Positions 8,612 to 16,424 of a stretch of 64,000 nucleotides of DNA are shown one piece after another. Made by a program: the position numbers and the translations under genes. The notes under the pieces are model-generated. The model ran no database searches. It had not been told where the DNA came from and was given only the letters and a program-made list of their open reading frames with translations. Numbering within the stretch: the stretch's first letter is position 1; every line of letters begins with the position of its first letter. Origin of the DNA: Saccharibacillus qingshengii (GTDB taxonomy: Bacteria; Bacillota; Bacilli; Paenibacillales; Paenibacillaceae); the NCBI RefSeq assembly GCF_013185195.1, contig NZ_JAAZWC010000021.1:1-64000 (forward strand). The letters are read 5' to 3'.

Positions 8612-9547
8612 ATGATTGCGGACAACGGCCGGATTTATCTGTACGAATATGCTTGTCACGAAGACGAACGGGAACTTTGCGCGCTGGAGCTTCGCACTTT
8701 GTTTGAGACGAAGCCCTCTCCCGGATTTCTGAGGAGCGAACGGAATATCGATCCTTCCCGCAGTCCCTTTATTCGGGGAAAGCTGACGATCGAATACACG
8801 GCTCTGACCCTGGAGGCGCTCGCCGAGCAGGCGGGGCGGATCGAGCTGGGCGGCGAAACGTTCAAGCTGCGTTATATGGAAGCGGAAGGCGGAGCCGATT
8901 ACGAAGAAAAGCGTCGAATCGAGCGGGTGGCCGGAGCGTCTATTCGCGGACGGGCCGATATGAAGAACCCTGACCGGCTGTATGGGATCGCTTATGCGGA
9001 TGGTTTGTGGCGCCTGGGACGCTTCGCGCAGAGCGAAGCGGTCTGGCTGCGTCACAACGACAAGCCGCGCCAGTATTCGACGGCACTCGGAACGCGAACG
9101 GCAAGAGCCGTAGCGAATATTGCGGCGCCCGTGCCTGAAGGGATTCGTGCGATCGATCCGTGCTGCGGTATCGGTACGGTGCTGATCGAAGCGGGATCGA
9201 TGGGGATCGGGATAGACGGATTCGACCTGAATCCGCTGGCCGTTATCGGAGCCCGGGAGAATCTGGCGCACTTCGGCCTGCCGGTCCAGGTGAAAGTCGC
9301 GGACATGCGAACGCTCGAAGGCCGTTACGATGCCCTTGTCCTGGATCTGCCCTATAATCTGTGTTCGGTCCTTGCGGCGCAGGAGCGGATGGACATGCTT
9401 CGTTCGGCCCGCCGTTTGTCCGCGCGCTGCGTGATTGTAGCGACGGAAGAGATCGGAGCGGAGATCGAGGCTGCGGGATTTGCCTTGGCGGATCGCTGCA
9501 CCGTGCGCAAAGGGAAATTTGCCCGGCATATCTGGGTGGGCATATAG
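8612..9547 (+). CDS. TRM11/UPF0020-type RNA methyltransferase
   Basis: SAM-dependent class I methyltransferase likely acting on tRNA or rRNA. SAM-binding motif I is DPCCGIGTVLIEAGS, the acidic post-I strand is GFDLNPLAV, and motif IV is DLPYNL, the (D/N)PPY-like signature of N-methyltransferases that modify exocyclic amines of RNA bases. There is an N-terminal domain of about 130 residues before RGRADMKNPD. No THUMP domain is obvious by eye. The start ATG 8612 has GGAAGGG upstream and lies beyond the sdaAA terminator. It stands alone between sdaAA and tex. The exact nucleotide target is unknown. Confidence 0.8.
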   Translation: MIADNGRIYLYEYACHEDERELCALELRTLFETKPSPGFLRSERNIDPSRSPFIRGKLTIEYTALTLEALAEQAGRIELGGETFKLRYMEAEGGADYEEKRRIERVAGASIRGRADMKNPDRLYGIAYADGLWRLGRFAQSEAVWLRHNDKPRQYSTALGTRTARAVANIAAPVPEGIRAIDPCCGIGTVLIEAGSMGIGIDGFDLNPLAVIGARENLAHFGLPVQVKVADMRTLEGRYDALVLDLPYNLCSVLAAQERMDMLRSARRLSARCVIVATEEIGAEIEAAGFALADRCTVRKGKFARHIWVGI

Positions 9548-9733
9548 AAGAAAGAAACGGCAGCCTTTTTGTTTTTTCACGAAACGAGGCGCTGGAATTT
9601 CGATTTCGGTTTGCGAAAAACAACGTCTGTCTGTCATAATAGGTAGACCGTTTTTCGCGGCGCAGGCCCGGGAAATACGCCGGACCGTTAGAGCGGTCCG
9701 GAGAACAAGCAGCAAAAGAAAGAGGGAGATTTA

Positions 9734-11944
9734 GTGTCGGATTTGGAACTGAACAAGGACAGCGGTTCGTCCGAGATGACGGCGACCGAGCGCGAAGCCA
9801 TGTTTCGCCGGACGGCGGATACTCTGGGCATCGCGGCCAAGCAGGTCAAAGCGGCCGTAGCGCTGCTGGACGAAGGCAATACCGTGCCGTTTATCGCGCG
9901 GTACCGCAAAGAAATGACCGGGGAACTGGATGAGAACCAGTTGAGAGATATCGAAGAAGGCGTGCAGTATGCGCGCGGTCTTCATGTACGCAAATTCGAA
10001 GTGCTGCGCACGATCGAAGAGCAGGGCAAACTGACGGAAGAGCTGAAGCGATCCATTCTGGAAGCCGCCAAGCTGCAGCAGGTCGAAGATCTGTACCGTC
10101 CGTTTCGCCAGAAGCGCAAGACGCGCGCAAGCGTTGCGAAGGAAAAAGGACTTGAGCCGTTGGCCGAGTGGCTGATGAGCCAGCCCGGCCGTGCGGAGAT
10201 CGACCGGGAAGCCGCGCGCTACGTGTCCGAAGACAAAGGAGTCGCTTCGCAGGAAGAAGCTCTGCAGGGGGCACTCGACATCGTGGCCGAGCAGCTCGCC
10301 GACGACGCCAAGATTCGCGCCTGGGTTCGGACGTATACGCTGGATCATGCGATTCTCGTTACGGAAGCCAAAGACGCTTCGGCCGAATCGGTCTACGAAA
10401 TGTATTACAAATACAGCGAATTGGCCAAAAAAATGCCGCCGCACCGCATTTTGGCCATCAACCGCGGCGAACGCGAGAATGTGCTCAAAGTCTCGCTCGA
10501 GACGGATTTCGCACCGATCCTGCGTTATATTGCCAGACGCGTCATTAAAGGTTCGTCTCCGGTCCATCCGCTGCTCGAACGTTCGATCGAGGACGCCTAC
10601 AAGCGTCTGATCGCGCCTTCGATCGAACGCGAAGTACGCAGCGAACTGACGGAAAAAGGCGACGCGCAGGCGATCTCGATCTTCGCGGGAAATCTGCGGA
10701 GCCTGCTGCTGCAGCCGCCGGTGCGCGGCAAGCGCGTACTCGGCGTAGACCCGGCTTTCCGGACCGGCTGCAAACTGGCCGCGGTCGACGAGACGGGAAA
10801 ACTGCTTGAAGTAGCCGTTACGTATCCGACGCCGCCGCGCAATCAGATCCGCGAAGCCTCCGAGAAGTTCCGGGAACTGGTCGACAAGTACGACCTGGAA
10901 TTGATCGTAATCGGCAACGGTACGGCTTCGCGCGAGACCGAGCAGTTCGTCGCCGACTGGATCGGCGAGTATCAAGCGCGCAAGCTGTCGTACCTGATCG
11001 TCAACGAAGCCGGTGCCAGCGTCTATTCGGCGTCCAAAGTCGCCCAGGAAGAATTCCCGGACATGGATGCGGCGGAGCGCAGCGCCGCTTCGATCGCAAG
11101 GCGGGTGCAGGATCCGCTGGCGGAGTTGGTCAAGATCGATCCCAAAGCGATCGGTGTCGGCCAATATCAGCACGACGTCTCGCAAAAACAGCTTGAAGGA
11201 CAGCTGAAAGCGGTCGTCGAATCGGCCGTTAACCATGTCGGCGTCGATGTGAACACCGCTTCGCCGTCGCTGCTGTCTTACGTCGCCGGTATCAACCAGA
11301 CGACGGCCCGCAATATCGTCAAGTACCGCGACGAGAACGGTTCGTTTGCAAGCCGGGCGGAACTGAAGAAAGTGCCGCGTCTCGGCGCCAAAACGCTTGA
11401 GCAGTGCGCCGGATTCCTGCGAATCGAAGGCAAGAACCCGCTCGATCGTACGCCGATTCACCCGGAATCGTACAAAGTCGTCGACCGGCTGTTGGCCGAA
11501 CTCGGCTTCAAATCGTCCGATCTCGGCACGGCCGAGATGACGGCGGCGCTGGAAGCGGCCGATGCACAGGCTCTGGCGGACAAGCTGGAAGTCGGCCTGC
11601 CGACGCTGCGCGATATTCTGGAGAGCCTTCAGCGTCCGGGCCGCGACCCGCGCGAAGAACTGCCGGCTCCGATCTTCCGGACCGACGTGCTGAAGATCGA
11701 AGATCTCAAGCCGGGGATGGAGCTTCAGGGAACCGTGCGCAACGTGATCGATTTCGGCGCTTTCGTCGATATCGGCATCAAGAGCGACGGCCTGGTGCAT
11801 ATTTCGCAGCTCAGCACGAAATTCGTCAAGCATCCGATGGACGTCGTGGCTGTCGGCGATACCGTGACGGTCTGGGTCCTGAACGCGGATCTCAAAAAAG
11901 GCCGCGTCGGCCTGACGATGCGTGGACCGGTGGAGAACGCTTGA
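9734..11944 (+). CDS. tex: Tex/YdcI-type RNA-binding transcription accessory protein
   Basis: The 736-residue protein matches Tex length. In order: an N-terminal helical region with the conserved NTVPFIARYRKEMTGELDE, a YqgF/RNase H-like domain (GVDPAFRTGCKLAAVDETGK around residue 335), helix-hairpin-helix motifs (NTASPSLLSYVAGI and KKVPRLGAKTLEQCAGFLRI), and a C-terminal S1 RNA-binding domain (LKPGMELQGTVRNVIDFGAFVDIG). Family knowledge: it binds nucleic acid and associates with the transcription machinery. The start is GTG 9734 after AGAGGGAGA. Upstream of sprT, as in Bacillus. Confidence 0.96.
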   Translation: MSDLELNKDSGSSEMTATEREAMFRRTADTLGIAAKQVKAAVALLDEGNTVPFIARYRKEMTGELDENQLRDIEEGVQYARGLHVRKFEVLRTIEEQGKLTEELKRSILEAAKLQQVEDLYRPFRQKRKTRASVAKEKGLEPLAEWLMSQPGRAEIDREAARYVSEDKGVASQEEALQGALDIVAEQLADDAKIRAWVRTYTLDHAILVTEAKDASAESVYEMYYKYSELAKKMPPHRILAINRGERENVLKVSLETDFAPILRYIARRVIKGSSPVHPLLERSIEDAYKRLIAPSIEREVRSELTEKGDAQAISIFAGNLRSLLLQPPVRGKRVLGVDPAFRTGCKLAAVDETGKLLEVAVTYPTPPRNQIREASEKFRELVDKYDLELIVIGNGTASRETEQFVADWIGEYQARKLSYLIVNEAGASVYSASKVAQEEFPDMDAAERSAASIARRVQDPLAELVKIDPKAIGVGQYQHDVSQKQLEGQLKAVVESAVNHVGVDVNTASPSLLSYVAGINQTTARNIVKYRDENGSFASRAELKKVPRLGAKTLEQCAGFLRIEGKNPLDRTPIHPESYKVVDRLLAELGFKSSDLGTAEMTAALEAADAQALADKLEVGLPTLRDILESLQRPGRDPREELPAPIFRTDVLKIEDLKPGMELQGTVRNVIDFGAFVDIGIKSDGLVHISQLSTKFVKHPMDVVAVGDTVTVWVLNADLKKGRVGLTMRGPVENA

Positions 11945-11960
11945 TCAATCCTCGCATATA

Positions 11961-11996
11961 AAAAAGCGTCCCGGAGTCGAATCCGGGACGCTTTTT
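11961..11996 (+). terminator. terminator after tex
   Basis: AAAAAGCGTCCCGGA pairs with TCCGGGACGCTTTTT (loop GTCGAA) and ends in a T run; A and T flanks on both sides mean it can also serve the convergent gene at 12040. Confidence 0.85.
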
Positions 11997-12039
11997 AGTG
12001 CGTTCAAGCTTATCGTCTTCAAACGGATTTGGATAGGAA

Positions 12040-13538
12040 TCAAGCCCGTTCGTCGGCTTTTTCGGCCATTCCGACGATTGTTTTTTCTTTTTCTCCGAAT
12101 TCCGGATTGCCATGTTCGGTTAGTTCCAGCCGAGCGCCGTCGAATACCGCTGTCAGGTTCAGCGTAATCGGCTCTTCCGAGAACCGGATGACGATCCGCA
12201 GCGAACCGTCGCTCTTCCGGCTGAACCAACCGTTCGCCGGGCCCGTATCCGGCGCGAAGTTCGGACTGCCGCCCGGAATCGGCGTTTCCGTGCGATGCCA
12301 TACACCCGCGCCGCAGCGCAGCGCGATCGTGGAAGCTCCGACGAGCGAAGCATCGTCTCCGGCTTCCCACAGCTCGAAGAGGACGGAGCCGTCCTCTTCT
12401 GCGGTAAAGCGCGCGGCTCGAAGCTTCCAGCCGCCGGCAAATTCCCCGTCCAGCCGGTAGATCCGGCCGGACCAAGCTTCGTCCGCCGGCGCTTCGCCTG
12501 CCGGCTCCGGCGCGTAGGCAAGCTTCCGCAGCCGCTCGGCGGCTTCGTCGCCCGCCGCGCCTGGCGCCCTAGGCGCATCCTGCATCGCCGGGAGCAGATG
12601 CGTCCAGACCGCTTCCAGCAGCTCCTGCGTCCGCGAGATCGCGGACGTCAGTACGATGACGGCATCCTGCTCCGGCAGCACCAGGCAGAACTGGCCGAAG
12701 GCTCCGTCGGCGCGGTAGGCGCCGTGACGGCAGACCCAGAACTGGTAGCCGTAGCCGCGCGTCCAATCGCCGCCCTGGTTGTCGCCGTTCTCGATACGTT
12801 TCGATGTCGCCAGGCCGATCCAGTTTTCCGAGACGAGCCGCTGCCCGTTCCAGATTCCTTTTTGCAGATAAAGCTGTCCGAATTTGGCAAGATCTTCGCT
12901 GGACAGTTTGAGACCCAGCCGCCTGCGGTCACGCCCTGCGGACTTTCCTGCCAGGTTTTGCGTTCGATGCCGAGCGGCGCGAACAAGCGGGGTTCCAGAT
13001 AATCGACGACCTTTTGTTGGGTGATTTTTTGCAAAATGACCGACAGCATGTAAGTGGCGCCGCTGCTGTAAGAGAACTGGCTGCCGGGAACATTCTCGAC
13101 TTCGGCTGCCAGGAAAGCGCGGGCCCAATCGGCTTCCGGTACGGGACGAACGCTTTCCAACGGATCTTTTGCCTGTCCGGTTCCCATGGTGAGCAGATCG
13201 TGCACCGTCATCTTCAATAGATTGGGATGCGGTTCTTTGGGCATCAGTTCCGGCAGCAGATCGGCGACTTTGTCTTCTGCGGTAAGTCTTCCTTCTTCGA
13301 CGGCCAGGCCCACGGCTGTCGATGTGAAGCTCTTGCTGACCGAATACAGGGCATGACGGTCTTCCGGCGCGTGCGGTGCCCACCAGCCTTCCGCGGCAAC
13401 TGCGCCATGACGCAGCAGCATGAAGCTGCGCAGATCGAACTTGTCTGCGGCGACCGCATCAAGGAAAGCGGAGATTCCGCGGGGATCGATTCCGAGGGCT
13501 TCGGGCCGGCTTCTAGGCAGTTTCATAGGTTCCATCAT
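12040..13538 (-). pseudogene. class C beta-lactamase-family serine hydrolase, frameshifted
   Basis: This would be a ~500-residue serine hydrolase (penicillin-binding-protein fold) with the nucleophile in SVSKSF (SxxK) and the YSS (YxN-like) motif in the N-terminal half. The start is ATG 13536-13538 behind GGAGGT. The coding frame changes after GVTAGG: the continuation GLKLSSEDLAKFGQLYL is read in another frame, and the two halves join perfectly if one G is restored in the run complementary to 12914-12916. The second half runs to 12040 with normal family sequence and a beta-sandwich tail. It is either a recent 1-bp deletion or a base-calling error in a homopolymer. Confidence 0.8.
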
Positions 13539-13601
13539 TGTGTACCTCCAGACGATTACAGACTGTATTGTCCTATTATTCCGTAGAAACGGAACCTTTC
13601 C

Positions 13602-13632
13602 TTGACAGTGTAGTCCAATCGCAAGGTAGAAT
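13602..13632 (+). promoter_or_regulatory. possible promoter of sprT-like gene
   Basis: -35 TTGACA at 13602-13607 and TAGAAT at 13627-13632 are separated by 19 bases, slightly long for sigma-A. It is 40 bases before the ATG at 13672. Confidence 0.35.
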
Positions 13633-13671
13633 TCAATAGACGAACGTACACACCAAAAAGGGGGAGAGCGG

Positions 13672-14172
13672 ATGCACAGCGGGCGGAGCATGACCGACGC
13701 CGAGCTACAGGACTGGGTCGAAAAAGTGTCGCTTGAACATTTTGGCGTCCCGTTTCGGCACCGGGCTTTTTTTAATGCCAGACTGCGTTCGACCGGAGGA
13801 CGTTATGCGCTTCGGTCGCACGATATCGATATCAATCCCCATCAGCTGCAGGCGCACGGACTTGAAGCGGTGGAAGGGATCATCAAGCACGAACTTTGTC
13901 ATTACCATCTGCATATCGCCGGACTCGGATACCGTCACCGGGATCCGGATTTCAAACGACTGCTTGCCAAAGTAGGGGGGAGCCGCTACTGCCAGGCGCT
14001 GCCCGATCAAACGAAGCGTACGCTTCCGTTCAAGTACAAACTCATCTGCTCGAACTGCGGAATGGAATACAGGCGCAAGCGCCGGATGGATGCTTCCCGC
14101 TATCGCTGCGGACGCTGCGCAGGCGGTCTTCGTCTGGAAGAATGGACACCCGAAGCCCAGAGCGGCGATTGA
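13672..14172 (+). CDS. SprT-like zinc metalloprotein (YdcK-type)
   Basis: The 166-residue protein has the zincin motif HELCH (residues 73-77) followed by HLHIAGLGYRHRDPDF, as in SprT-family proteins. A C-terminal zinc ribbon follows, with Cys at 126, 129, 146 and 149. The start is ATG 13672 behind AAGGGGGGAG. Family members include eukaryotic Spartan proteases, but bacterial YdcK-type proteins have no settled role. The order tex, sprT, tRNA cluster is shared with B. subtilis; the intervening serine hydrolase (opposite strand) is an insertion relative to that order. Confidence 0.88.
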   Translation: MHSGRSMTDAELQDWVEKVSLEHFGVPFRHRAFFNARLRSTGGRYALRSHDIDINPHQLQAHGLEAVEGIIKHELCHYHLHIAGLGYRHRDPDFKRLLAKVGGSRYCQALPDQTKRTLPFKYKLICSNCGMEYRRKRRMDASRYRCGRCAGGLRLEEWTPEAQSGD

Positions 14173-14300
14173 GACAATCGGCTCCAAGCCTCGGCCTTTT
14201 GCGTAAAGTTCACTCCCGCCCTCCAAGATGGGGTATAATAAAAAAGGCTCCCGTATTCGGGATGCCTCATCTTGGTTTTATTTTGAAGGAGGAAATACGC

Positions 14301-14555
14301 ATGGCCAAATCGGCAGCGAAAAAAATGCGCGAGAAGCGAATCAGAGAAGGAAAAATGGATCTGGCAGCAATGAGAAGTCCGTTCGCGCTTGCAGATCTGA
14401 GAACGCGCAGAACCAAAACGAAGCAGGAAGTGCTCGGCCGAGTCAAGCATAAGAAGCCTTATGAGAACCCGAATTTCACCGGAGGTGAACAGGGTTCTTT
14501 TTATTTTGTCCGAATTTCGAGAAAAGGGGTTGACGAAAAAAAACCGGCATGCTAA
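14301..14555 (+). CDS. small basic conserved-type protein, function unknown
   Basis: The 84-residue protein is very rich in Lys and Arg (AKSAAKKMREKRIREGKMD near the start; RTRRTKTKQEVLGRVKHKKP in the middle). AAGGAGG at 14286-14292 precedes ATG 14301 with good spacing, so translation is well supported. No domain is recognised; the composition suggests nucleic-acid or ribosome association (inference). The last codons overlap the -35 and -10 region of the tRNA-Asn promoter, so the gene's 3' end is constrained by that promoter. Confidence 0.65.
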   Translation: MAKSAAKKMREKRIREGKMDLAAMRSPFALADLRTRRTKTKQEVLGRVKHKKPYENPNFTGGEQGSFYFVRISRKGVDEKKPAC

Positions 14556-14558
14556 ATT
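14530..14558 (+). promoter_or_regulatory. promoter of tRNA-Asn/Ser
   Basis: -35 TTGACG (14530-14535), 17-base spacer, -10 TAAATT (14553-14558), 28 bases before the tRNA-Asn. It overlaps the 3' end of the small basic gene. Confidence 0.6.
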
Positions 14559-14585
14559 ATATCTTGTTGAAACATTAACCAATGT

Positions 14586-14661
14586 TCCCTGATAGCTCAG
14601 TTGGTAGAGCACTCGACTGTTAATCGAGTTGTCACAGGTTCGAGTCCTGTTCGGGGAGCCA
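14586..14661 (+). tRNA. tRNA-Asn (GTT)
   Basis: Cloverleaf closes with TCCCTGA/TCGGGGA (one G-U). Anticodon stem CTCGA/TCGAG holds loop CTGTTAA, anticodon GTT. T-loop GGTTCGAGTCC is present and CCA is encoded. Confidence 0.95.
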
Positions 14662-14668
14662 TTTTTAT

Positions 14669-14760
14669 GGAGAGATACCCAAGTGGCTATAAGGGGACCC
14701 TCTGCTAAGGGGTTAGACTGCGTTAGCGGTGCGAGGGTTCGAATCCCTCTCTCTCCGCCA
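14669..14760 (+). tRNA. tRNA-Ser (GCT)
   Basis: Class II tRNA with long variable arm. Acceptor GGAGAGA/TCTCTCC, anticodon loop CTGCTAA giving GCT, T-arm GGTTCGAATCC, encoded CCA. Seven bases after tRNA-Asn. Confidence 0.95.
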
Positions 14761-14806
14761 CATTTTTTTACTTCAACATCTACAACTTATGATTGATGAA
14801 TCAGAT

Positions 14807-14833
14807 GAGGAACCTGAGAAGGTTCCTCTTTTT
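14807..14833 (+). terminator. terminator of tRNA-Asn/Ser unit
   Basis: GAGGAACC (14807-14814), loop TGAGAA, GGTTCCTC (14821-14828), then TTTTT. Confidence 0.8.
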
Positions 14834-14891
14834 GTTCTTCTGAGGGATCTACAACATTTTTATAAAAAATAAAATTAATTTTCGAAAATGC

Positions 14892-14921
14892 TTGCAATCT
14901 ATCCTTGATCTTTGCTATACT
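14892..14921 (+). promoter_or_regulatory. promoter of tRNA-Glu/Lys/Leu unit
   Basis: -35 TTGCAA (14892-14897), 18-base spacer, -10 TATACT (14916-14921), 45 bases before tRNA-Glu. Confidence 0.6.
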
Positions 14922-14966
14922 CTTACTTGTGCCCAGTTGAGAAACACTGAGCCGTCAAGGTGATAA

Positions 14967-15038
14967 GGCCCGTTGGTCAAGGGGTTAAGACACCTCCCTT
15001 TCACGGAGGTAACAGGGGTTCGAATCCCCTACGGGTCA
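14967..15038 (+). tRNA. tRNA-Glu (TTC)
   Basis: Acceptor GGCCCGT/ACGGGTC, anticodon stem CCTCC/GGAGG around CTTTCAC, anticodon TTC. CCA is not encoded. Confidence 0.95.
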
Positions 15039-15042
15039 CTTT

Positions 15043-15118
15043 GAGCCATTAGCTCAGTTGGTAGAGCACCTGACTTTTAATCAGGGTGTCGAAGGTTCGA
15101 GTCCTTCATGGCTCACCA
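15043..15118 (+). tRNA. tRNA-Lys (TTT)
   Basis: Acceptor GAGCCAT/ATGGCTC, anticodon stem CCTGA/TCAGG around CTTTTAA, anticodon TTT, CCA encoded. Four bases after tRNA-Glu. Confidence 0.95.
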
Positions 15119-15176
15119 TTTCTTTTACTCCTCGGTAGAAATGGTGATCGGTTCGCCAAGCGAATCATTTGAATAT

Positions 15177-15259
15177 GCGGTAGTGGTGGAATGGCAGACA
15201 CGCTATCTTGAGGGGGTAGTGGGTGTATACCCGTGGAGGTTCGAGTCCTCTCTACCGCA
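15177..15259 (+). tRNA. tRNA-Leu (GAG), copy 1
   Basis: Class II tRNA; acceptor GCGGTAG/CTACCGC, anticodon stem CTATC/GGTAG with loop TTGAGGG, anticodon GAG; CCA not encoded. The same 83 bases recur exactly at 17377-17459. Confidence 0.93.
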
Positions 15260-15269
15260 TAAGACATAA

Positions 15270-15300
15270 GAGCAGACTCCCTAGGGAGTCTGCTCATTTT
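15270..15300 (+). terminator. terminator of tRNA-Glu/Lys/Leu unit
   Basis: GAGCAGACTCCC and GGGAGTCTGCTC form a near-continuous perfect palindrome (15270-15295), followed by TTTT. The stop of the minus-strand Cys-rich gene (15281-15283) lies inside the stem. Confidence 0.75.
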
Positions 15301-15532
15301 CGTTTGAGACGGACGGCGCGGAGCGGGCTTCCCTGCGAAGCCGTTCGGCGACCCGGACGTAACCGGGATAGAGCGTGCGGATACAGTCCGGACAAATATC
15401 GTGGGTGCGCACCGAATCCGGACATTCGCCGGGTTCCGGATCGCGCCATGCCCCGTTATGCCGGGTCCGGCCGCAGCCTGCGCATATTTCTATCCAGCAA
15501 GGCGGGAGCGTAGAAGGCATCGCGGACTTCAT
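15281..15532 (-). CDS. small Cys-rich (zinc-ribbon-like) protein
   Basis: The 83-residue protein has two CxxC knuckles, CAGC and CPDC, about 32 residues apart. This is the spacing of a small zinc ribbon. An additional Cys and His residues lie between them. The start ATG (15530-15532) overlaps the TGA of the upstream HTH gene in an ATGA junction, with AAGGAG just before it, so the two are translated together. A second in-frame ATG four codons later is a possible alternative. No named family was recognised. A DNA-binding or redox role beside the HTH protein is inference. Confidence 0.6.
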   Translation of the reverse strand: MKSAMPSTLPPCWIEICAGCGRTRHNGAWRDPEPGECPDSVRTHDICPDCIRTLYPGYVRVAERLRREARSAPSVSNENEQTP

Positions 15533-15792
15533 CTCCTTGTGCCTGCAGCCGCCGGAGTACGAAGACTTTCGTTGTGGGCTGCAGGCGTATACGGCGCGGA
15601 CGAAGACAGCTTCAGCAGTTCCGAGACCTGTCGGCGATATTTGGAAGCTTTGCGGCTGCCGTTAATCAGGTTTGAGAGCCGCGCCGGCGGGATATCGTAC
15701 CGTTCGCAAAATGTCTTCTGGTCCATCTCCAGCTCGGCCAGCCGGCGCTTGATTTCCCAGCCGAACGGAGTGATCGGTTTTTTCCTTTGCAA
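15529..15792 (-). CDS. small HTH (XRE/phage-repressor-like) protein
   Basis: A TTG start at 15790-15792 is preferred because AGGAGG (complement of 15801-15806) lies 8-9 bases upstream; the ATG at 15813 lies before that ribosome site. The 87-residue product opens with KKPITPFGWEIKRRL and shows a helix-turn-helix (MDQKTFCERYDIPPARLSNLI). This resembles short regulators found in Paenibacillus prophages. It is divergent from a second XRE gene across a 171-base AT-rich region and has a very good promoter (TTGAAA-17-TATAAT). A Ser/Ala-rich tail follows the domain. Confidence 0.7.
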   Translation of the reverse strand: MQRKKPITPFGWEIKRRLAELEMDQKTFCERYDIPPARLSNLINGSRKASKYRRQVSELLKLSSSAPYTPAAHNESLRTPAAAGTRR

Positions 15793-15874
15793 CTTGGCGT
15801 TCCTCCTGTTCATGCGTAAATGGATGAATTATAATCAATTAGAGACGGACAAGGGAGCATTTACCATAAAACCA

Positions 15875-15903
15875 ATTATATACGCATATACGTTCATTTT
15901 CAA
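15875..15903 (-). promoter_or_regulatory. promoter of HTH/Cys-rich pair with operator in spacer
   Basis: On the minus strand: TTGAAA (complement of 15898-15903), 17 bases, TATAAT (complement of 15875-15880). The spacer holds the near-palindrome ACGCATATACGT (15882-15893). Confidence 0.65.
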
Positions 15904-15924
15904 TGATAAATAGCGTAAATACGT
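15882..15924. promoter_or_regulatory. paired operator-like sites between divergent HTH genes
   Basis: ACGCATATACGT (15882-15893) and GCGTAAATACGT (15913-15924) are similar imperfect palindromes with start points 31 bases apart, about three helical turns, so they fall on one DNA face. A third partial match, GCGTAAAT, is at 15814-15821. The arrangement is like the operators of phage lysogeny switches. The binding protein is inferred to be one of the flanking HTH proteins. Confidence 0.45.
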
Positions 15925-15963
15925 AATTTTTAAACAGGAAAAGGTGCTTGAGGGGGAAAAAAC

Positions 15964-16332
15964 GTGCAGTCGATCTATGAACGGATTGAGCAGCTGATCA
16001 AAAGCAGCGGCATGACAAAAAAAGCGTTCGGCGAACGTCTGGCTATCAGCGCCGGCAATCTGGGCGATTGGCGCAGAGGCAAGTCGACGCCGAGCACACA
16101 CAAGCTGATCGAGATTGCGGCCTTTTTTTCGGTGAGTCTGGATTGGTTGATGACAGGCAAGGAATGGCAGCCCGAAAAAGTGCAGGAAACGGGAAGCCGT
16201 TATTTTTTTGACGATTCGGGGCAATTGGATTGCCAGGATACGGAGTTGACCGACGAGGAGAAAGCATTCATTCGCGAATACAAAGAGTTTGCCGCTTATC
16301 GGCGGCGAAGAGCGGATGATCACCGTACCTAG
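15964..16332 (+). CDS. XRE-family transcriptional regulator
   Basis: The 122-residue protein has an N-terminal XRE helix-turn-helix: IKSSGMTKKAFGERLAISAGNLGDWRRGKSTPS, then LIEIAAFFSVSLDWLMTG, typical of CI-like repressors. The C-terminal half is short and acidic with no peptidase motif, so autocleavage is not expected. The start is GTG 15964 behind GAGGGGG. It is transcribed away from the HTH/Cys-rich pair and ends before a strong bidirectional terminator. It probably controls the divergent promoter region and perhaps the UreF-like gene (inference). Confidence 0.82.
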   Translation: MQSIYERIEQLIKSSGMTKKAFGERLAISAGNLGDWRRGKSTPSTHKLIEIAAFFSVSLDWLMTGKEWQPEKVQETGSRYFFDDSGQLDCQDTELTDEEKAFIREYKEFAAYRRRRADDHRT

Positions 16333-16376
16333 ACGCGCGTTCCCGATATTCCGAGCAGGGTCCGCGCCAATCCCTC

Positions 16377-16424
16377 TATCCAAAAAACGCTTTGAAGCGG
16401 GGGCTTCAAAGCGTTTTTTGGATA
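16377..16424. terminator. bidirectional terminator with 22-bp perfect stem
   Basis: Arms 16377-16398 and 16403-16424 pair without a mismatch around a GGGG loop; the AAAAAA/TTTTTT tracts are inside the stem, so it can stop transcription both ways between the converging XRE and UreF-like genes. The UreF-like stop codon (16406-16408) lies in the stem. Confidence 0.85.

Noticed and set aside
9731-11833. 700-codon open frame antisense to tex
   Set aside because: It mirrors tex codon by codon. GC-rich third positions suppress stops on the opposite strand. No ribosome site, no family sequence. The same applies to long antisense frames at 32327-34558, 45036-47531, 54666-56330 and 56561-58774.
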